The notes under the pieces were generated by a model that had not been told where the DNA came from, searched no databases, and saw only the letters and a program-made list of their open reading frames with translations. The position numbers and the translations under genes were made by a program. This document shows, piece by piece, positions 34,304 to 42,967 of a DNA stretch of 64,000 nucleotides (within the stretch, counting starts at the first letter, position 1; each line of letters starts with the position of its first letter). This stretch comes from Akkermansiaceae bacterium (GTDB lineage Bacteria; Verrucomicrobiota; Verrucomicrobiia; Verrucomicrobiales; Akkermansiaceae): assembly GCA_903906515.1 (NCBI GenBank), contig CAIVKO010000213.1, positions 1-64,000 of the forward strand, read 5' to 3'.

Positions 34304-37003
34304 TTAATCCAGTAGCGCCCGGATCATGGTAGCGTCCAGTTTGGTGGAAATGTCGGCATCGGCGAGCAGTCCGGCGGCCAGTTTGGCTTTGTCTTGTTGG
34401 AGTTGGTGGATGCGTTGCTCGACGGTGTCCTGGCAGAGGAGTTTGTGGACAAAGACCGGCTTGTCCTGACCGATGCGGTAGGCGCGGTCGGTGGCCTGGG
34501 CTTCGGCGGCGGGGTTCCACCATGGGTCGTAGTGGATCACGGTGTCGGCGGCGGTGAGGTTGAGTCCGGTGCCGCCGGCCTTGAGTGAGATGAGGAAGAG
34601 CGGGATCTTTCCGGTTTGGAAATCTTCGACGAGTTTGCCGCGGTCTTTCGATGAGCCGGTGAGTTTAAGGTAGGCGATTTTTTCGCGGACCAGATGCGCT
34701 TCGATCAGTGCGAGCATGGAGGTGAATTGCGAGAAAATCAGGATGCGGCGGCCTTCTTCGATCAGCACGGCGAGCAGGTCTGTTAGAAAATCGAGTTTCG
34801 CGGATTCGTGGATGGTGTTGGCGAATTCATCCGGTAGCAGGCGCGGATCGCAGCAGATCTGGCGGAGTTTGAGCAGGGCGTCGAGGAAGACGATCTGGAA
34901 TTGGTCCATGCCACGCGCGGCGATGGCCTCGCGGACGCGCTTGTTCATCGTGGCTCTAACGGTTTCGTAGAGGTCTTTCTGGGCGGTGTGGAGTTCGATG
35001 AGGTGGACGATCTCGGTTTTCGGCGGGAGTTCCTTGGCGACCTGGTCCTTGGTGCGGCGGAGGATGAGGGGGGCGATACGTTTTTTCAGCACCTCGTTGC
35101 GTTCCATGTCACCGTCTTTTTCGATGGGTTTTCGGAAGCGTGTGTTGAAGGTCTCTTCGCTGCCGAGGAATCCGGGAACGAGGAATTTCATCAGGCTCCA
35201 CAACTCGCCGAGGTGGTTTTCGACCGGCGTTCCGGACAGGCACAAGCGGTGTCTGGCATTGAGTTTGCAGGCCGCCTGTGCGACTTGTGAGCGTGGGTTC
35301 TTGATGTTCTGGGCTTCATCGAGCACGACGATGTGGTATGAGAAGCCCTTGAGTTTCTCGATATCGCGGTGGAGCAGGGCGAAGGATGTTAGAACCACAT
35401 CTGCGTGGGGGATCGAGCGGTGGTATTTCCGGCGGTCAGGGCCGTTGAGAACGAGCACCCGAAGATCAGGTGTGAACTTGAGTGCTTCCGCCCGCCAGTT
35501 AGGGACGACCGAGGTGGGGGCGATGACCAGTGTGGGAAGTCCTGACGAGTGGCCGGATGTTTTTTCGGCTAGAATGTGGGTGAGGGTTTGCAGGGTTTTG
35601 CCGAGACCCATGTCGTCGGCGAGGATGCCGTGCAGGCCGTGGCGGGCGAGGAACTGCATCCAGTGAAAACCCGCCAGTTGATAGTCGCGCAGTGTGGCGC
35701 GGACGCCTTCGGGTTGTGGGACGGATTCGATGCCGGAGAAATTCTTGATTTTTGCCGCAAGTTCCGCGAGGTCCGGCGGGGTTTCCAAGCCAATTCCCTC
35801 AAGCCCGGCGAGCGATGCGGCGTCCAGTGGATGCAGGCGGGTGCGGTCTGGAAACTTCGGGTCGATGAGCGACGCGAGGTGGTGGAGGATCCGCCGCACG
35901 CGGCCGATCGGCAGGCGCAGGGCATCGCCATCCGGCAGTGGTGCGTAGATGAACCCGAGGTCCGGGCGGTCCAGCGTTTCCTCCAGAAAATCATTCTCCA
36001 GCAGACCTGCTAGAATGGGCAGCAGGTCATAGCGCGCGCCACCCACATCGAAGCCCACCGAGAGGCTGAACCATCCGCCGTCGCAGGGTGAGAGCTGGCT
36101 GTCCCATTGTGCGGGATCGGCATCGAAGACACGGTGGCCGACGTTGTCATCGACGGTGACGCGCCAGCCTTGTTCTTCGAGGTGGGCGACCATTTCGCCG
36201 CGGAACTGGTGCCAGAAGGCATCCACTGCAACGCGGCCGGGATCGGGAAACCAGCGGTCGCGGGGTGGTGCGTGTTTCGCCTCGCGGGATTTCAGGTTAA
36301 GCAGGAAGCGCCATGCGGAATTCGATTGCAGCGAGGACAGTCCGGTATCGGCGAGTTGGCGGGCGGCGATATTTTCCGCGGCCTGGCGATGTTCGAGAAT
36401 GGCGGGCTTCCCACCCTGCAGGGTGATGCGGCTTGTCCAATCCGGCATGGAGGCGCGCAGCGGACTACGATGGCCATCGTAGATTACCGTGGCCTCTGCG
36501 GAGATCCAGGCTTCGGTTTCCGGTTGGCCGAGTGATTGCAGTAGCAGCTTCGACATGCGGTCCACCGGTTCGCGTGTGACATGCAGCTCGAATGATGGCT
36601 CCGGTGAAATCCGCGGGAGGTCAGGCGGCGGGGTGGGGGATACAGATGGTTTGGCGATCACTTCCGCAACTGCTGCCGCCACATTATGGCCCGCCAATTT
36701 AGACAGATCCCGCTCCTTTTCCGCCTTCAGGATGAGTGCGGCGGCGTGATGGCAGAAGCTGCCGACATCGCAGGAGCAGAAGGTTTCAAACTCCCAGTCA
36801 TCGCCGGATTTCCAGAATCCGACCTCGGATTCCTCTTTGCCTGTATTACCTAACAGGGAAAAGGAACCCGGTGAGGGTTCATCGAGCCGCAGGCATTTCA
36901 CTTTGGAAACAAGCGATGGCGCGGCTGCGAGGATTTCATCGTCGAAACGGTTCTTCCAGCGGGTGTTGCGGAAGAAGGCGGATGGATCGGAAGTGGCGGA
37001 CAC
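34304..37003 (-). CDS. SNF2-family DNA helicase/translocase with SWIM zinc finger
   Basis: This 899-aa protein has an N-terminal SWIM zinc finger (Cys76, Cys78, Cys84, His85 in FCSCDVGSFCHH). A bacterial SNF2-associated middle region (about 180-420) precedes the SNF2 ATPase: DYQLAGFHWMQFLARHGLHG, ADDMGLGKTLQT (Walker A), TSVVPNW, VLDEAQNIKN (motif II), LSGTPVENHLGELW, then helicase C with FSQFTSML, SLKAGGTGLNLTAADTVIHYDPWWNPAAE and AYRIGQDKPV. The start is GTG. Such proteins remodel nucleoprotein or transcription complexes. A phage-defence role is known for some SNF2 proteins, but no partner gene is adjacent, so a housekeeping role is preferred. Confidence 0.93.
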   Translation of the reverse strand: MSATSDPSAFFRNTRWKNRFDDEILAAAPSLVSKVKCLRLDEPSPGSFSLLGNTGKEESEVGFWKSGDDWEFETFCSCDVGSFCHHAAALILKAEKERDLSKLAGHNVAAAVAEVIAKPSVSPTPPPDLPRISPEPSFELHVTREPVDRMSKLLLQSLGQPETEAWISAEATVIYDGHRSPLRASMPDWTSRITLQGGKPAILEHRQAAENIAARQLADTGLSSLQSNSAWRFLLNLKSREAKHAPPRDRWFPDPGRVAVDAFWHQFRGEMVAHLEEQGWRVTVDDNVGHRVFDADPAQWDSQLSPCDGGWFSLSVGFDVGGARYDLLPILAGLLENDFLEETLDRPDLGFIYAPLPDGDALRLPIGRVRRILHHLASLIDPKFPDRTRLHPLDAASLAGLEGIGLETPPDLAELAAKIKNFSGIESVPQPEGVRATLRDYQLAGFHWMQFLARHGLHGILADDMGLGKTLQTLTHILAEKTSGHSSGLPTLVIAPTSVVPNWRAEALKFTPDLRVLVLNGPDRRKYHRSIPHADVVLTSFALLHRDIEKLKGFSYHIVVLDEAQNIKNPRSQVAQAACKLNARHRLCLSGTPVENHLGELWSLMKFLVPGFLGSEETFNTRFRKPIEKDGDMERNEVLKKRIAPLILRRTKDQVAKELPPKTEIVHLIELHTAQKDLYETVRATMNKRVREAIAARGMDQFQIVFLDALLKLRQICCDPRLLPDEFANTIHESAKLDFLTDLLAVLIEEGRRILIFSQFTSMLALIEAHLVREKIAYLKLTGSSKDRGKLVEDFQTGKIPLFLISLKAGGTGLNLTAADTVIHYDPWWNPAAEAQATDRAYRIGQDKPVFVHKLLCQDTVEQRIHQLQQDKAKLAAGLLADADISTKLDATMIRALLD

Positions 37004-37054
37004 GGGGTGACGAGTTTCTAGACTTGGCAGTTGAAAACCGCCGACACGCCACGA

Positions 37055-37450
37055 TCAAGAATGGGTCGATGGTGAGCAGAGTTCCACCACAATGCCATCC
37101 TTGTCGCGAACGAAGGCGACCCGCTGCCCCCATGGTTTGGTCGCCGGGGCGGATACTGCGGTGGCGCCGGCTTCCAGCGCACGGTCATAGGCGGTCTGCA
37201 CGTCATCGGTGATGAAGGCGATCTCGAATCCTGCGGGCGGGCGTGACGGGTTGTTTTCCTGAAATCCGCAGGGCAGGTTGGATTTTGCCAACCCATACGC
37301 TGCGAACGAGAGCGTGGTGGCCCCGGTGTCCATCTCGGCATACATGCCCGCTTCATGGACGAATCGGCGGGTAAGTCCGAATGCGTCTTCGTAAAACGCC
37401 ACCGAACGGGGGACGTCTTTGACATAGAGAATCGTGTAGCCGAGCTTCAT
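37055..37450 (-). CDS. VOC-family (glyoxalase/bleomycin-resistance fold) protein
   Basis: This 131-aa protein has the two beta-alpha-beta-beta-beta modules of vicinal-oxygen-chelate proteins: KLGYTILYVKDVPRSVAFYEDAFGL at the start and FEIAFITDDVQTAYDRALEAGA, then PWGQRVAFVRDKDGIVVELCSP at the end. The metal ligand Glu in VVELCS is present; the usual first His ligand is not obvious. The start is the ATG of MKLGYT. It could be a lyase, dioxygenase or binding protein. Confidence 0.85.
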   Translation of the reverse strand: MKLGYTILYVKDVPRSVAFYEDAFGLTRRFVHEAGMYAEMDTGATTLSFAAYGLAKSNLPCGFQENNPSRPPAGFEIAFITDDVQTAYDRALEAGATAVSAPATKPWGQRVAFVRDKDGIVVELCSPSTHS

Positions 37451-37582
37451 GGGCGGAGAAGTAACAAATGCAGTCCCCTCAAGACAAGCAGGGAAAATTT
37501 CAGCAAAGGATTTCCGAGCAAGGCTCTGTGGATGCATCGATGCTCGATGCGGCCCATTCACATGGAGGATGTCAGGGTGACT

Positions 37583-39688
37583 CTAGCGGCGTTTCTTTTT
37601 TTGTTCGCCGGTGGTGTCTTCGGTGGTGCCGGTTTTGGAAGTGGTTGGGTCGGGTTGACGTGTTTGTGGGCGCAGTTGGGGTGTGGGCAAGGTTGGCGGA
37701 GTCACTTGCCGGCGCGTTTCCGGTTGTGGGGTCCGGCGGACGTCGGGGGTGACCGTCCGGCTTTCGAGTGTTGGCTCGCGTTTCGGTTCGATTTGAGGAA
37801 CGCGCTCACGTGGCACCTCCACCGTTTCGCGTGTTTTTGGAATCACCTGGGGCTCTACCTTCTTGCGCAGGGGAGGGTTGGTTTCGCGGATGGTTTCAGG
37901 CACGATCCTGCGGTCCTCACGGGTGTTAGGAACGATTTCCGGTTTGATGATCTTCTTGGATGGTAGGTCAGTCCGGTTCTCACGAGTGTTGGGAACGATT
38001 TCCGGTCTGATGATCTTCTTGGACGGGAGATCCGGATTGTTCTCACGAGTGTTGGGAACGATTTCCGGTCTGATGATTTTATTGGACGGGAGATCAGTCC
38101 GGTTGTCGCGGGTGTTGGGAACGATTTCCGGTCTGGTGATTTTATTGGACGGGAGATTCGGGTTGTCCTCACGAATGTTGGGAACGATTTCCGGTTTGCG
38201 TGTTTTCCCAAGATCCGGTTTGCGGTTCTTGATGCCATCACCCACAGGGTCAATCTTTAGGGTTGAATCGGGTTTTCCCGATGATCCGTCACGATTGAGC
38301 CGATCCAGGTTCTTTCCTGAGATGTTCGGGTCGAGGCGGTTGGTGTCGCGGGAAACGCGGCGTGGTGGCGGAGCATCGTCGCCGGTCATGTTTTCGGGGC
38401 GTTTGGCTACCAGCGGGGACTTGGTGAATTTCTCGCGTGTGATCGCAGTGCCTTTGCCGGTGGCATCCGTTGGCGGATTGTCGCGGCGTTTCTCGATTTG
38501 CTGGCGTTCCTTGCTGAAATCGCGCATTTGTTGGCGCTGCGCGACGAGTTTGTCGAGGTTCTCCTTATTCACTTTTTGGAAATGCTGGCCGGTATCGCCG
38601 CGCTCGGCGTAACGGGAGAGGGGCTGGGCGATTTCGAATTTATCGCGGCTGCCTTTACGAGCGATTTCGGGACGTGCCATCAAGGCCGCCCAGGTGTGCG
38701 GCGGGCGGGCATCCTCGTGAGTCCGGTAGAAATTGAAATCATCGCGTCTCCTGCGATCCCAATCGGGTTCACTGCGGTGTTCCCAACGGCAGTGGGCGTA
38801 GATCGGATCGTAACCGTGGCGTCCGGAATAATAGGAATACGAGGCAAAGAAGCCATGATCGTGATATCGCGGGGCATAATAATCACCGAAATAATAGTGT
38901 CCGTATGTCGGACGCACGAAAAGGTGGTTAGAGAAAACATTCAGGCTGATCACCATGAGCGGCGTGTAAAAATAACCGGGACGTGTATAGACGTCATGAT
39001 GGAACCGCACGGGGGCGAAAATCACTCCGCGGCGGGCGACATTGTAGTCCCAATATCCCCCGATGAACACATAGCCGCGGGGTGTCCATTGGTAATGTGC
39101 GGGGATCCAAATCCAGTTTGGTTGCGCCGGTTCCCAATAGCCCGGCGACCAGGCGTAGCGGCTATCACGATGGGTCCAGTTCCCTGAAATCCAGATGTGG
39201 TTTGCTGACGGGGCCGCGACGTTGGGGCCGGCATCGATCGATTTGGGTGGTTGAGGAAGGTAATCGACTTCCTGGGTTTCCTCGTCCGCCCAATAGCCGG
39301 ATGTCCATTGCCATTGGCTCTCCACTTGGCCCCAATATCCTGGCACCCACTGGCGGCCCGGTGGGAGGTTTCTCCAGATGCCGCTGATCCAGATAAAATC
39401 GCTCTGATCCTCATCCCATCCCCAGTAGCCTGGGATCCATGAGACGTTATCGCCGTCAGGACGTTGTTCCGGCGGGATTTCCTCAATCAGTTCGGGAGGA
39501 GCCTTCTGCACCAAGACACCCGCTTCCGGATTGAAACTGACTGATGCGGCGAAAGCCTCGTGAACGGGCCCGCGGGTAAGTTCCTCCACCTCTTGTTCTT
39601 GGGCGTTGGTCCGCATCGGCGTGAGCAGCGCAGCTCCGACTATCCATGCGGAAAGTGCGCCTATAATCGTGTAATGTCCCAGTTTCAT
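37583..39688 (-). CDS. YXWGXW-repeat envelope protein with C-terminal tandem repeats
   Basis: This 701-aa protein has a signal peptide (IIGALSAWIVGAALLTPMRTNA). The N-terminal part (about 80-235) has repeated W-x-PG-YW units (SWIPGYWGW, QWVPGYWGQ, WTSGYWAD, WISGNWTH, WSPGYWEP, FIGGYWDY). A Tyr/His-rich region follows (VRPTYGHYYFGDYYAPRYHDH), then a Lys/Arg/Glu-rich region. The last third has a 21-residue tandem repeat with core RPEIVPNTRE (four full copies plus a partial one) and a Pro/Arg/Thr-rich tail. The YXWGXW family is common in Planctomycetes and Verrucomicrobiota and is of unknown function; a cell-surface or peptidoglycan role is often assumed. It is alone on its strand. Confidence 0.8.
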   Translation of the reverse strand: MKLGHYTIIGALSAWIVGAALLTPMRTNAQEQEVEELTRGPVHEAFAASVSFNPEAGVLVQKAPPELIEEIPPEQRPDGDNVSWIPGYWGWDEDQSDFIWISGIWRNLPPGRQWVPGYWGQVESQWQWTSGYWADEETQEVDYLPQPPKSIDAGPNVAAPSANHIWISGNWTHRDSRYAWSPGYWEPAQPNWIWIPAHYQWTPRGYVFIGGYWDYNVARRGVIFAPVRFHHDVYTRPGYFYTPLMVISLNVFSNHLFVRPTYGHYYFGDYYAPRYHDHGFFASYSYYSGRHGYDPIYAHCRWEHRSEPDWDRRRRDDFNFYRTHEDARPPHTWAALMARPEIARKGSRDKFEIAQPLSRYAERGDTGQHFQKVNKENLDKLVAQRQQMRDFSKERQQIEKRRDNPPTDATGKGTAITREKFTKSPLVAKRPENMTGDDAPPPRRVSRDTNRLDPNISGKNLDRLNRDGSSGKPDSTLKIDPVGDGIKNRKPDLGKTRKPEIVPNIREDNPNLPSNKITRPEIVPNTRDNRTDLPSNKIIRPEIVPNTRENNPDLPSKKIIRPEIVPNTRENRTDLPSKKIIKPEIVPNTREDRRIVPETIRETNPPLRKKVEPQVIPKTRETVEVPRERVPQIEPKREPTLESRTVTPDVRRTPQPETRRQVTPPTLPTPQLRPQTRQPDPTTSKTGTTEDTTGEQKKKRR
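37911..38200. repeat. 63-bp coding minisatellite
   Basis: About 4.5 copies of a 63-bp unit sharing GGGAACGATTTCCGGTCTG lie within the YXWGXW gene. Each encodes 21 residues with core PEIVPNTRE. Copies differ at a few codons, showing duplication followed by drift; length variation between strains is likely. Confidence 0.8.
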
Positions 39689-40172
39689 GATGTGAATGCA
39701 GTTGAATTTCGTGGAAAGACCTCCAGATACGGACGAGTGTAGCGAATATTTTATTCAGCGCAAAACATATTGCTGCCGATTGTTAAGGCGAATCGAACGG
39801 ATCCCGTGATTTCAATTTTGGCCCAATGATGTTGGGGTGGGAACATATGAAACCTGCAAATCATTCGGACGATCGTCGCCATGATTTGCTAACAGATTTA
39901 TCGGCTGTTGGGATTGGATGACCGGATCGCAAAGATGGGACTGGCGTGTTGTCTTTTCTTGGGCTGCTTTTTTCATGGAATTCACCCTACCTGGGTTTGA
40001 TTTGCCCCCTTTGTTAAGCGGGCGAAAACGGACTCCGCGAAAATTGTACTGTGCAAAAATTGCCCTTGGCAAAGCCGGATCGTGGGTTATGGTCGCCGGG
40101 CGGCGGACAGGCGTTCTTTTTACGCAGGCTTTCACGCCGTAATTTCCTGAAAATCAACACCCGAAACCTCAA
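39689..40172. other. Intergenic region upstream of the aldo/keto reductase gene
   Basis: About 480 bp separate divergent genes and should contain both promoters. The left part (39740-39830) is AT-rich. Short open frames on both strands lack start signals and family resemblance. GCCCTTGGCAAAGCC near 40063 is reminiscent of the CRISPR repeat end but is too short to matter. No structured RNA was recognised. Confidence 0.4.
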
Positions 40173-41354
40173 ATGGCAACATCTAACGTATCATCTGAAA
40201 TGGTCAACTTTGATACCTCAATCGAAGGGCTCGACCCGGCTTCCGTTCACAAAGTCACGCTGGCCAGCGGGGCTGTCATGCCGATCGCGGGATTTGGCAC
40301 TTTCCATTCCGACTGGGCACAGGATTACATGAAGGATGCGACCGTCGAGGCGATCCGGGTTGGGTGGAGGCACCTCGATACCGCCCGGGCCTACGAGAAT
40401 GAGGAAGTGGTGGGCGAGGCGATCCGTGAAGCGATTGCCAAAGGCTACATTGCCTCGCGTGACGAGTTGTTCATCACCGCCAAGCTTTGGAACGGCCATA
40501 TGAGCAAGAAGGATGTGGAGCCAGCGTTGGATTATACGCTTCGTGCGCTGGGCGTGGACAAGGTTGACATGTATCTCAACCACTGGCCGTGGCCCAATGT
40601 CCACACTCCCGGTTGCTCGGGCGATCACCGGAACCCCGATGCTATTCCCTACATCCACGAATGTTTCATGGAAACCTGGGGCGAAATCGTCCGCCTCAAG
40701 AAGGCCGGCAAGATTGTCGATATCGGTACTTCCAACCACACCGAAGCGGATTTGAAGCTCTTGTTCCGCGACACCGATGAGTTCTCACGTCCGGTGGTCA
40801 ATCAGATGGAAATGCACCCGTTGTTCCAGCAGACCGAACTCCGCCGTTACATGGAAAGTCAGGGTATCGTTTGCACCGGTTACATGTCGCTCGGTTCGCC
40901 GAATCGTCCGGGCCGCGACCGTTTCAAGGAACATCGCGCGGATATGTTCGACCCGCTCATCCAGTCCTTCGCCAAGCAAAACGGCATGTCGCTAGCCAAG
41001 GTCTGCCTCAACTGGGCCTACCAGCGGGAAAATAAATCCGGCGGCTATGTTGCCATGGCGACCCGCACCGACTGGATTGTGGACAACCTCAGCGCCGCTA
41101 CCCAGGATTTCCTAACACCCGCGCAGATGCTGGCCATTTCAGGTGATGATACGCCTGAGCATCCCGGGATTGACGCTAATAACCGTTTGATCTGGGGTCA
41201 GGTGTTCCTATGGCCAGAAGCTTTGGGAGATTGGCGCGTGCTGTGGAACGACAGCCAGGTTTTCGAGACCAAGGCCGACTATGCCAAATTCAAGAAGTCG
41301 TTCAACGACCATTACAAGGTTTGGCAGGAAACCGCAGTGTGTGCGCCACACTAA
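40173..41354 (+). CDS. Aldo/keto reductase
   Basis: This 393-aa (alpha/beta)8 NAD(P)H oxidoreductase has the catalytic tetrad Asp69 and Tyr74 (HLDTARAYENE), Lys104 (ITAKLW) and His137 (YLNHWPW). The cofactor region includes VDIGTSNH and VNQMEMHP, the latter typical of the AKR signature. It is about 70 residues longer than average because of an extended N-terminus (about 25 residues) and a C-terminal extension after the cofactor region. It is the first gene of a same-strand trio with a RbsD/FucU mutarotase (18 bp on) and a zinc dehydrogenase, so a sugar or sugar-lactone redox reaction is the likely role. The substrate is unknown. Confidence 0.9.
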   Translation: MATSNVSSEMVNFDTSIEGLDPASVHKVTLASGAVMPIAGFGTFHSDWAQDYMKDATVEAIRVGWRHLDTARAYENEEVVGEAIREAIAKGYIASRDELFITAKLWNGHMSKKDVEPALDYTLRALGVDKVDMYLNHWPWPNVHTPGCSGDHRNPDAIPYIHECFMETWGEIVRLKKAGKIVDIGTSNHTEADLKLLFRDTDEFSRPVVNQMEMHPLFQQTELRRYMESQGIVCTGYMSLGSPNRPGRDRFKEHRADMFDPLIQSFAKQNGMSLAKVCLNWAYQRENKSGGYVAMATRTDWIVDNLSAATQDFLTPAQMLAISGDDTPEHPGIDANNRLIWGQVFLWPEALGDWRVLWNDSQVFETKADYAKFKKSFNDHYKVWQETAVCAPH

Positions 41355-41372
41355 TCTTCACTTCCCAATCCC

Positions 41373-41789
41373 ATGAAAGAAGTCGGAATTGTGAATAGGG
41401 AGTTGGCCAGGCTGATCTCAGAGCAAGGTCACGGAGATCTCCTGATGGTGGTGGACGCAGGGTTTGCCATTCCAAAAGGGGCTGATGTGGTTGATATCTC
41501 GCTCAGTGAAAACTGTCCGATGGTCATCGACACGTTGAAGGAATTGAAAAAGTTCTTCTCGGTCGAAAAACTGATTTTTGCCAACGACACCAAGTCCGTG
41601 AGTCCGACCTTGTTCAACAACATCAGAAAGTTGTTCGGCAAAAGCATGCCCGTGGAAATGGTGACTCACCCGCAGATCAAGGAAATGAGTCACAAGGTCA
41701 AGGCGGTGATCCGCACCGGTGATTTCACCGCTTACGCCAATGTGATCCTGGTTTCCGGAGCGGGTCCGCGTTGGTTCTGTGAAAAGTGA
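41373..41789 (+). CDS. RbsD/FucU-family sugar mutarotase
   Basis: This 138-aa protein interconverts anomeric or pyranose/furanose forms of ribose or fucose. It has the conserved Asn-rich start MKEVGIVNREL, catalytic His20 in SEQGHGDLLMVVDAGF (Asp28 also conserved) and the C-terminal AVIRTGDFTAYANVILVSG. RbsD and FucU cannot be separated reliably by eye. It sits between an aldo/keto reductase and a zinc dehydrogenase, suggesting the cassette handles an aldose entering as a particular anomer. Confidence 0.9.
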   Translation: MKEVGIVNRELARLISEQGHGDLLMVVDAGFAIPKGADVVDISLSENCPMVIDTLKELKKFFSVEKLIFANDTKSVSPTLFNNIRKLFGKSMPVEMVTHPQIKEMSHKVKAVIRTGDFTAYANVILVSGAGPRWFCEK

Positions 41790-41830
41790 TTTTTCCCGAC
41801 AAAGGCAGATAACAAAACGTTAGATATTTT

Positions 41831-42853
41831 ATGAAACAAGCAATCATGACATCTCCCGGCATCATCGAATTTGGTGATGCCCCAGCTCCCGGTAAATTGG
41901 CATCCAACGAGGTCCTGCTCAAGATCCAGCGCATTGGTGTTTGCGGGTCGGACATCCATGTGTTCCATGGCGAGCATCCGGCAACGCCCTATCCGGTGGT
42001 GCAAGGCCATGAATACTCGGCATCCATCGAGGCTATTGGAGAGGGAGTGACCAAGGCCAAGGTCGGCCAGCGTGCCACAGCCCGGCCGCAATTGGTTTGC
42101 GGTAAGTGCGGTCCATGTTTGCGCGGGCAATACAATGCCTGCCAGGAACTCAAGGTGCAGGGATTCCAAGCTCCCGGCGTGGCTCAGGAGTTTTTCGTGG
42201 TTCCGGAAGACCGCCTTGTGGTTTTCCCGGATTCCATGAGTTATGAAAAAGGTGCCATGATTGAACCGGCCGCCGTCGGTGCCCACTCAACCGCCCGCGC
42301 AACGGATCTCAAAGGCAAGAACGTGGTTGTCTCCGGTGCGGGCACCATCGGCAACCTGGTCGCGCAATTCGCCCTGCAACGTGGTGCCAAGAAAGTTCTC
42401 ATCACCGATGTGATGAATTTCAAACTCGAAAAGGCCAAGGAATGTGGCATTGAATACACTCTGAATATTCTCGAAACCCCGTTCAAGGAAGGTGCCCAGG
42501 CGGTTTTTGGCGACGAGGGATTCCAAGTCGGCTTTGAAGCGGCCGGTGTCCAGGCCTCACTCGACACCCTGATCGGCAATGTCGAAAAAGGCGGTGAAGT
42601 GGTCATTCTCGGTGTGTATTCCAAGAATCCGACCATCAACATGTATTACGTTGGCGAACACGAATTGAATGTCTTCGGCTCGATGATGTATCGGCACGAG
42701 GATTACGTCGAAGCGGCTTCACTCATCGCGCAAGGCAAGATCATTCTCGATCCCCTCGTCTCGAAGCATTTTCCATTCGAGCAATACCTCGAAGCCTACA
42801 ACTACATCGGCGACAACGCCGATAAGGTGATGAAGGTGATGATCGATCTTTGA
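41831..42853 (+). CDS. Zinc-dependent medium-chain dehydrogenase (polyol/sugar type)
   Basis: This 340-aa MDR-superfamily enzyme has the catalytic zinc ligands Cys38 (VCGSDIHVFHG) and His60/Glu61 (GHEYS). The structural zinc site is Cys90, Cys93, Cys96 and Cys104. The NAD fold is SGAGTIGNLVAQFAL, with Asp in TDVMNFK favouring NAD(H). It resembles sorbitol/xylitol/threonine dehydrogenases. It probably oxidises a sugar alcohol or sugar acid produced in the same pathway as the aldo/keto reductase and mutarotase upstream. Last gene of the trio. Confidence 0.9.
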   Translation: MKQAIMTSPGIIEFGDAPAPGKLASNEVLLKIQRIGVCGSDIHVFHGEHPATPYPVVQGHEYSASIEAIGEGVTKAKVGQRATARPQLVCGKCGPCLRGQYNACQELKVQGFQAPGVAQEFFVVPEDRLVVFPDSMSYEKGAMIEPAAVGAHSTARATDLKGKNVVVSGAGTIGNLVAQFALQRGAKKVLITDVMNFKLEKAKECGIEYTLNILETPFKEGAQAVFGDEGFQVGFEAAGVQASLDTLIGNVEKGGEVVILGVYSKNPTINMYYVGEHELNVFGSMMYRHEDYVEAASLIAQGKIILDPLVSKHFPFEQYLEAYNYIGDNADKVMKVMIDL

Positions 42854-42871
42854 GGAAAGCCCGGAGGTGCG

Positions 42872-42958
42872 CTGTAGCGGCGGTCTGCGACCGTCGATGT
42901 CCGTGACAAGAGGTTTCCAGCGGCGGTCATAGACCGCCGCTACAGACCGCCGCTACAG
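42872..42958. repeat. Cluster of palindromic extragenic repeats
   Basis: CTGTAGCGGCGGTCT (42872-42886) is repeated exactly as its reverse complement at 42931-42945 and again at 42944-42958. AGCGGCGGTC-ATA-GACCGCCGCT (42919-42941) is a perfect 10-bp hairpin. It lies between convergent genes, may terminate both transcripts, and belongs to a family with copies at 27846-27866 and, degenerate, at 51752-51773. Confidence 0.8.
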
Positions 42959-42967
42959 TTCCCATGC

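Noticed and set aside
34304..37003. SNF2 protein as part of a DISARM- or DndI-like defence system
   Set aside because: No methyltransferase, PLD nuclease or other defence partner is adjacent; the SWIM-SNF2 type is common as a single gene.
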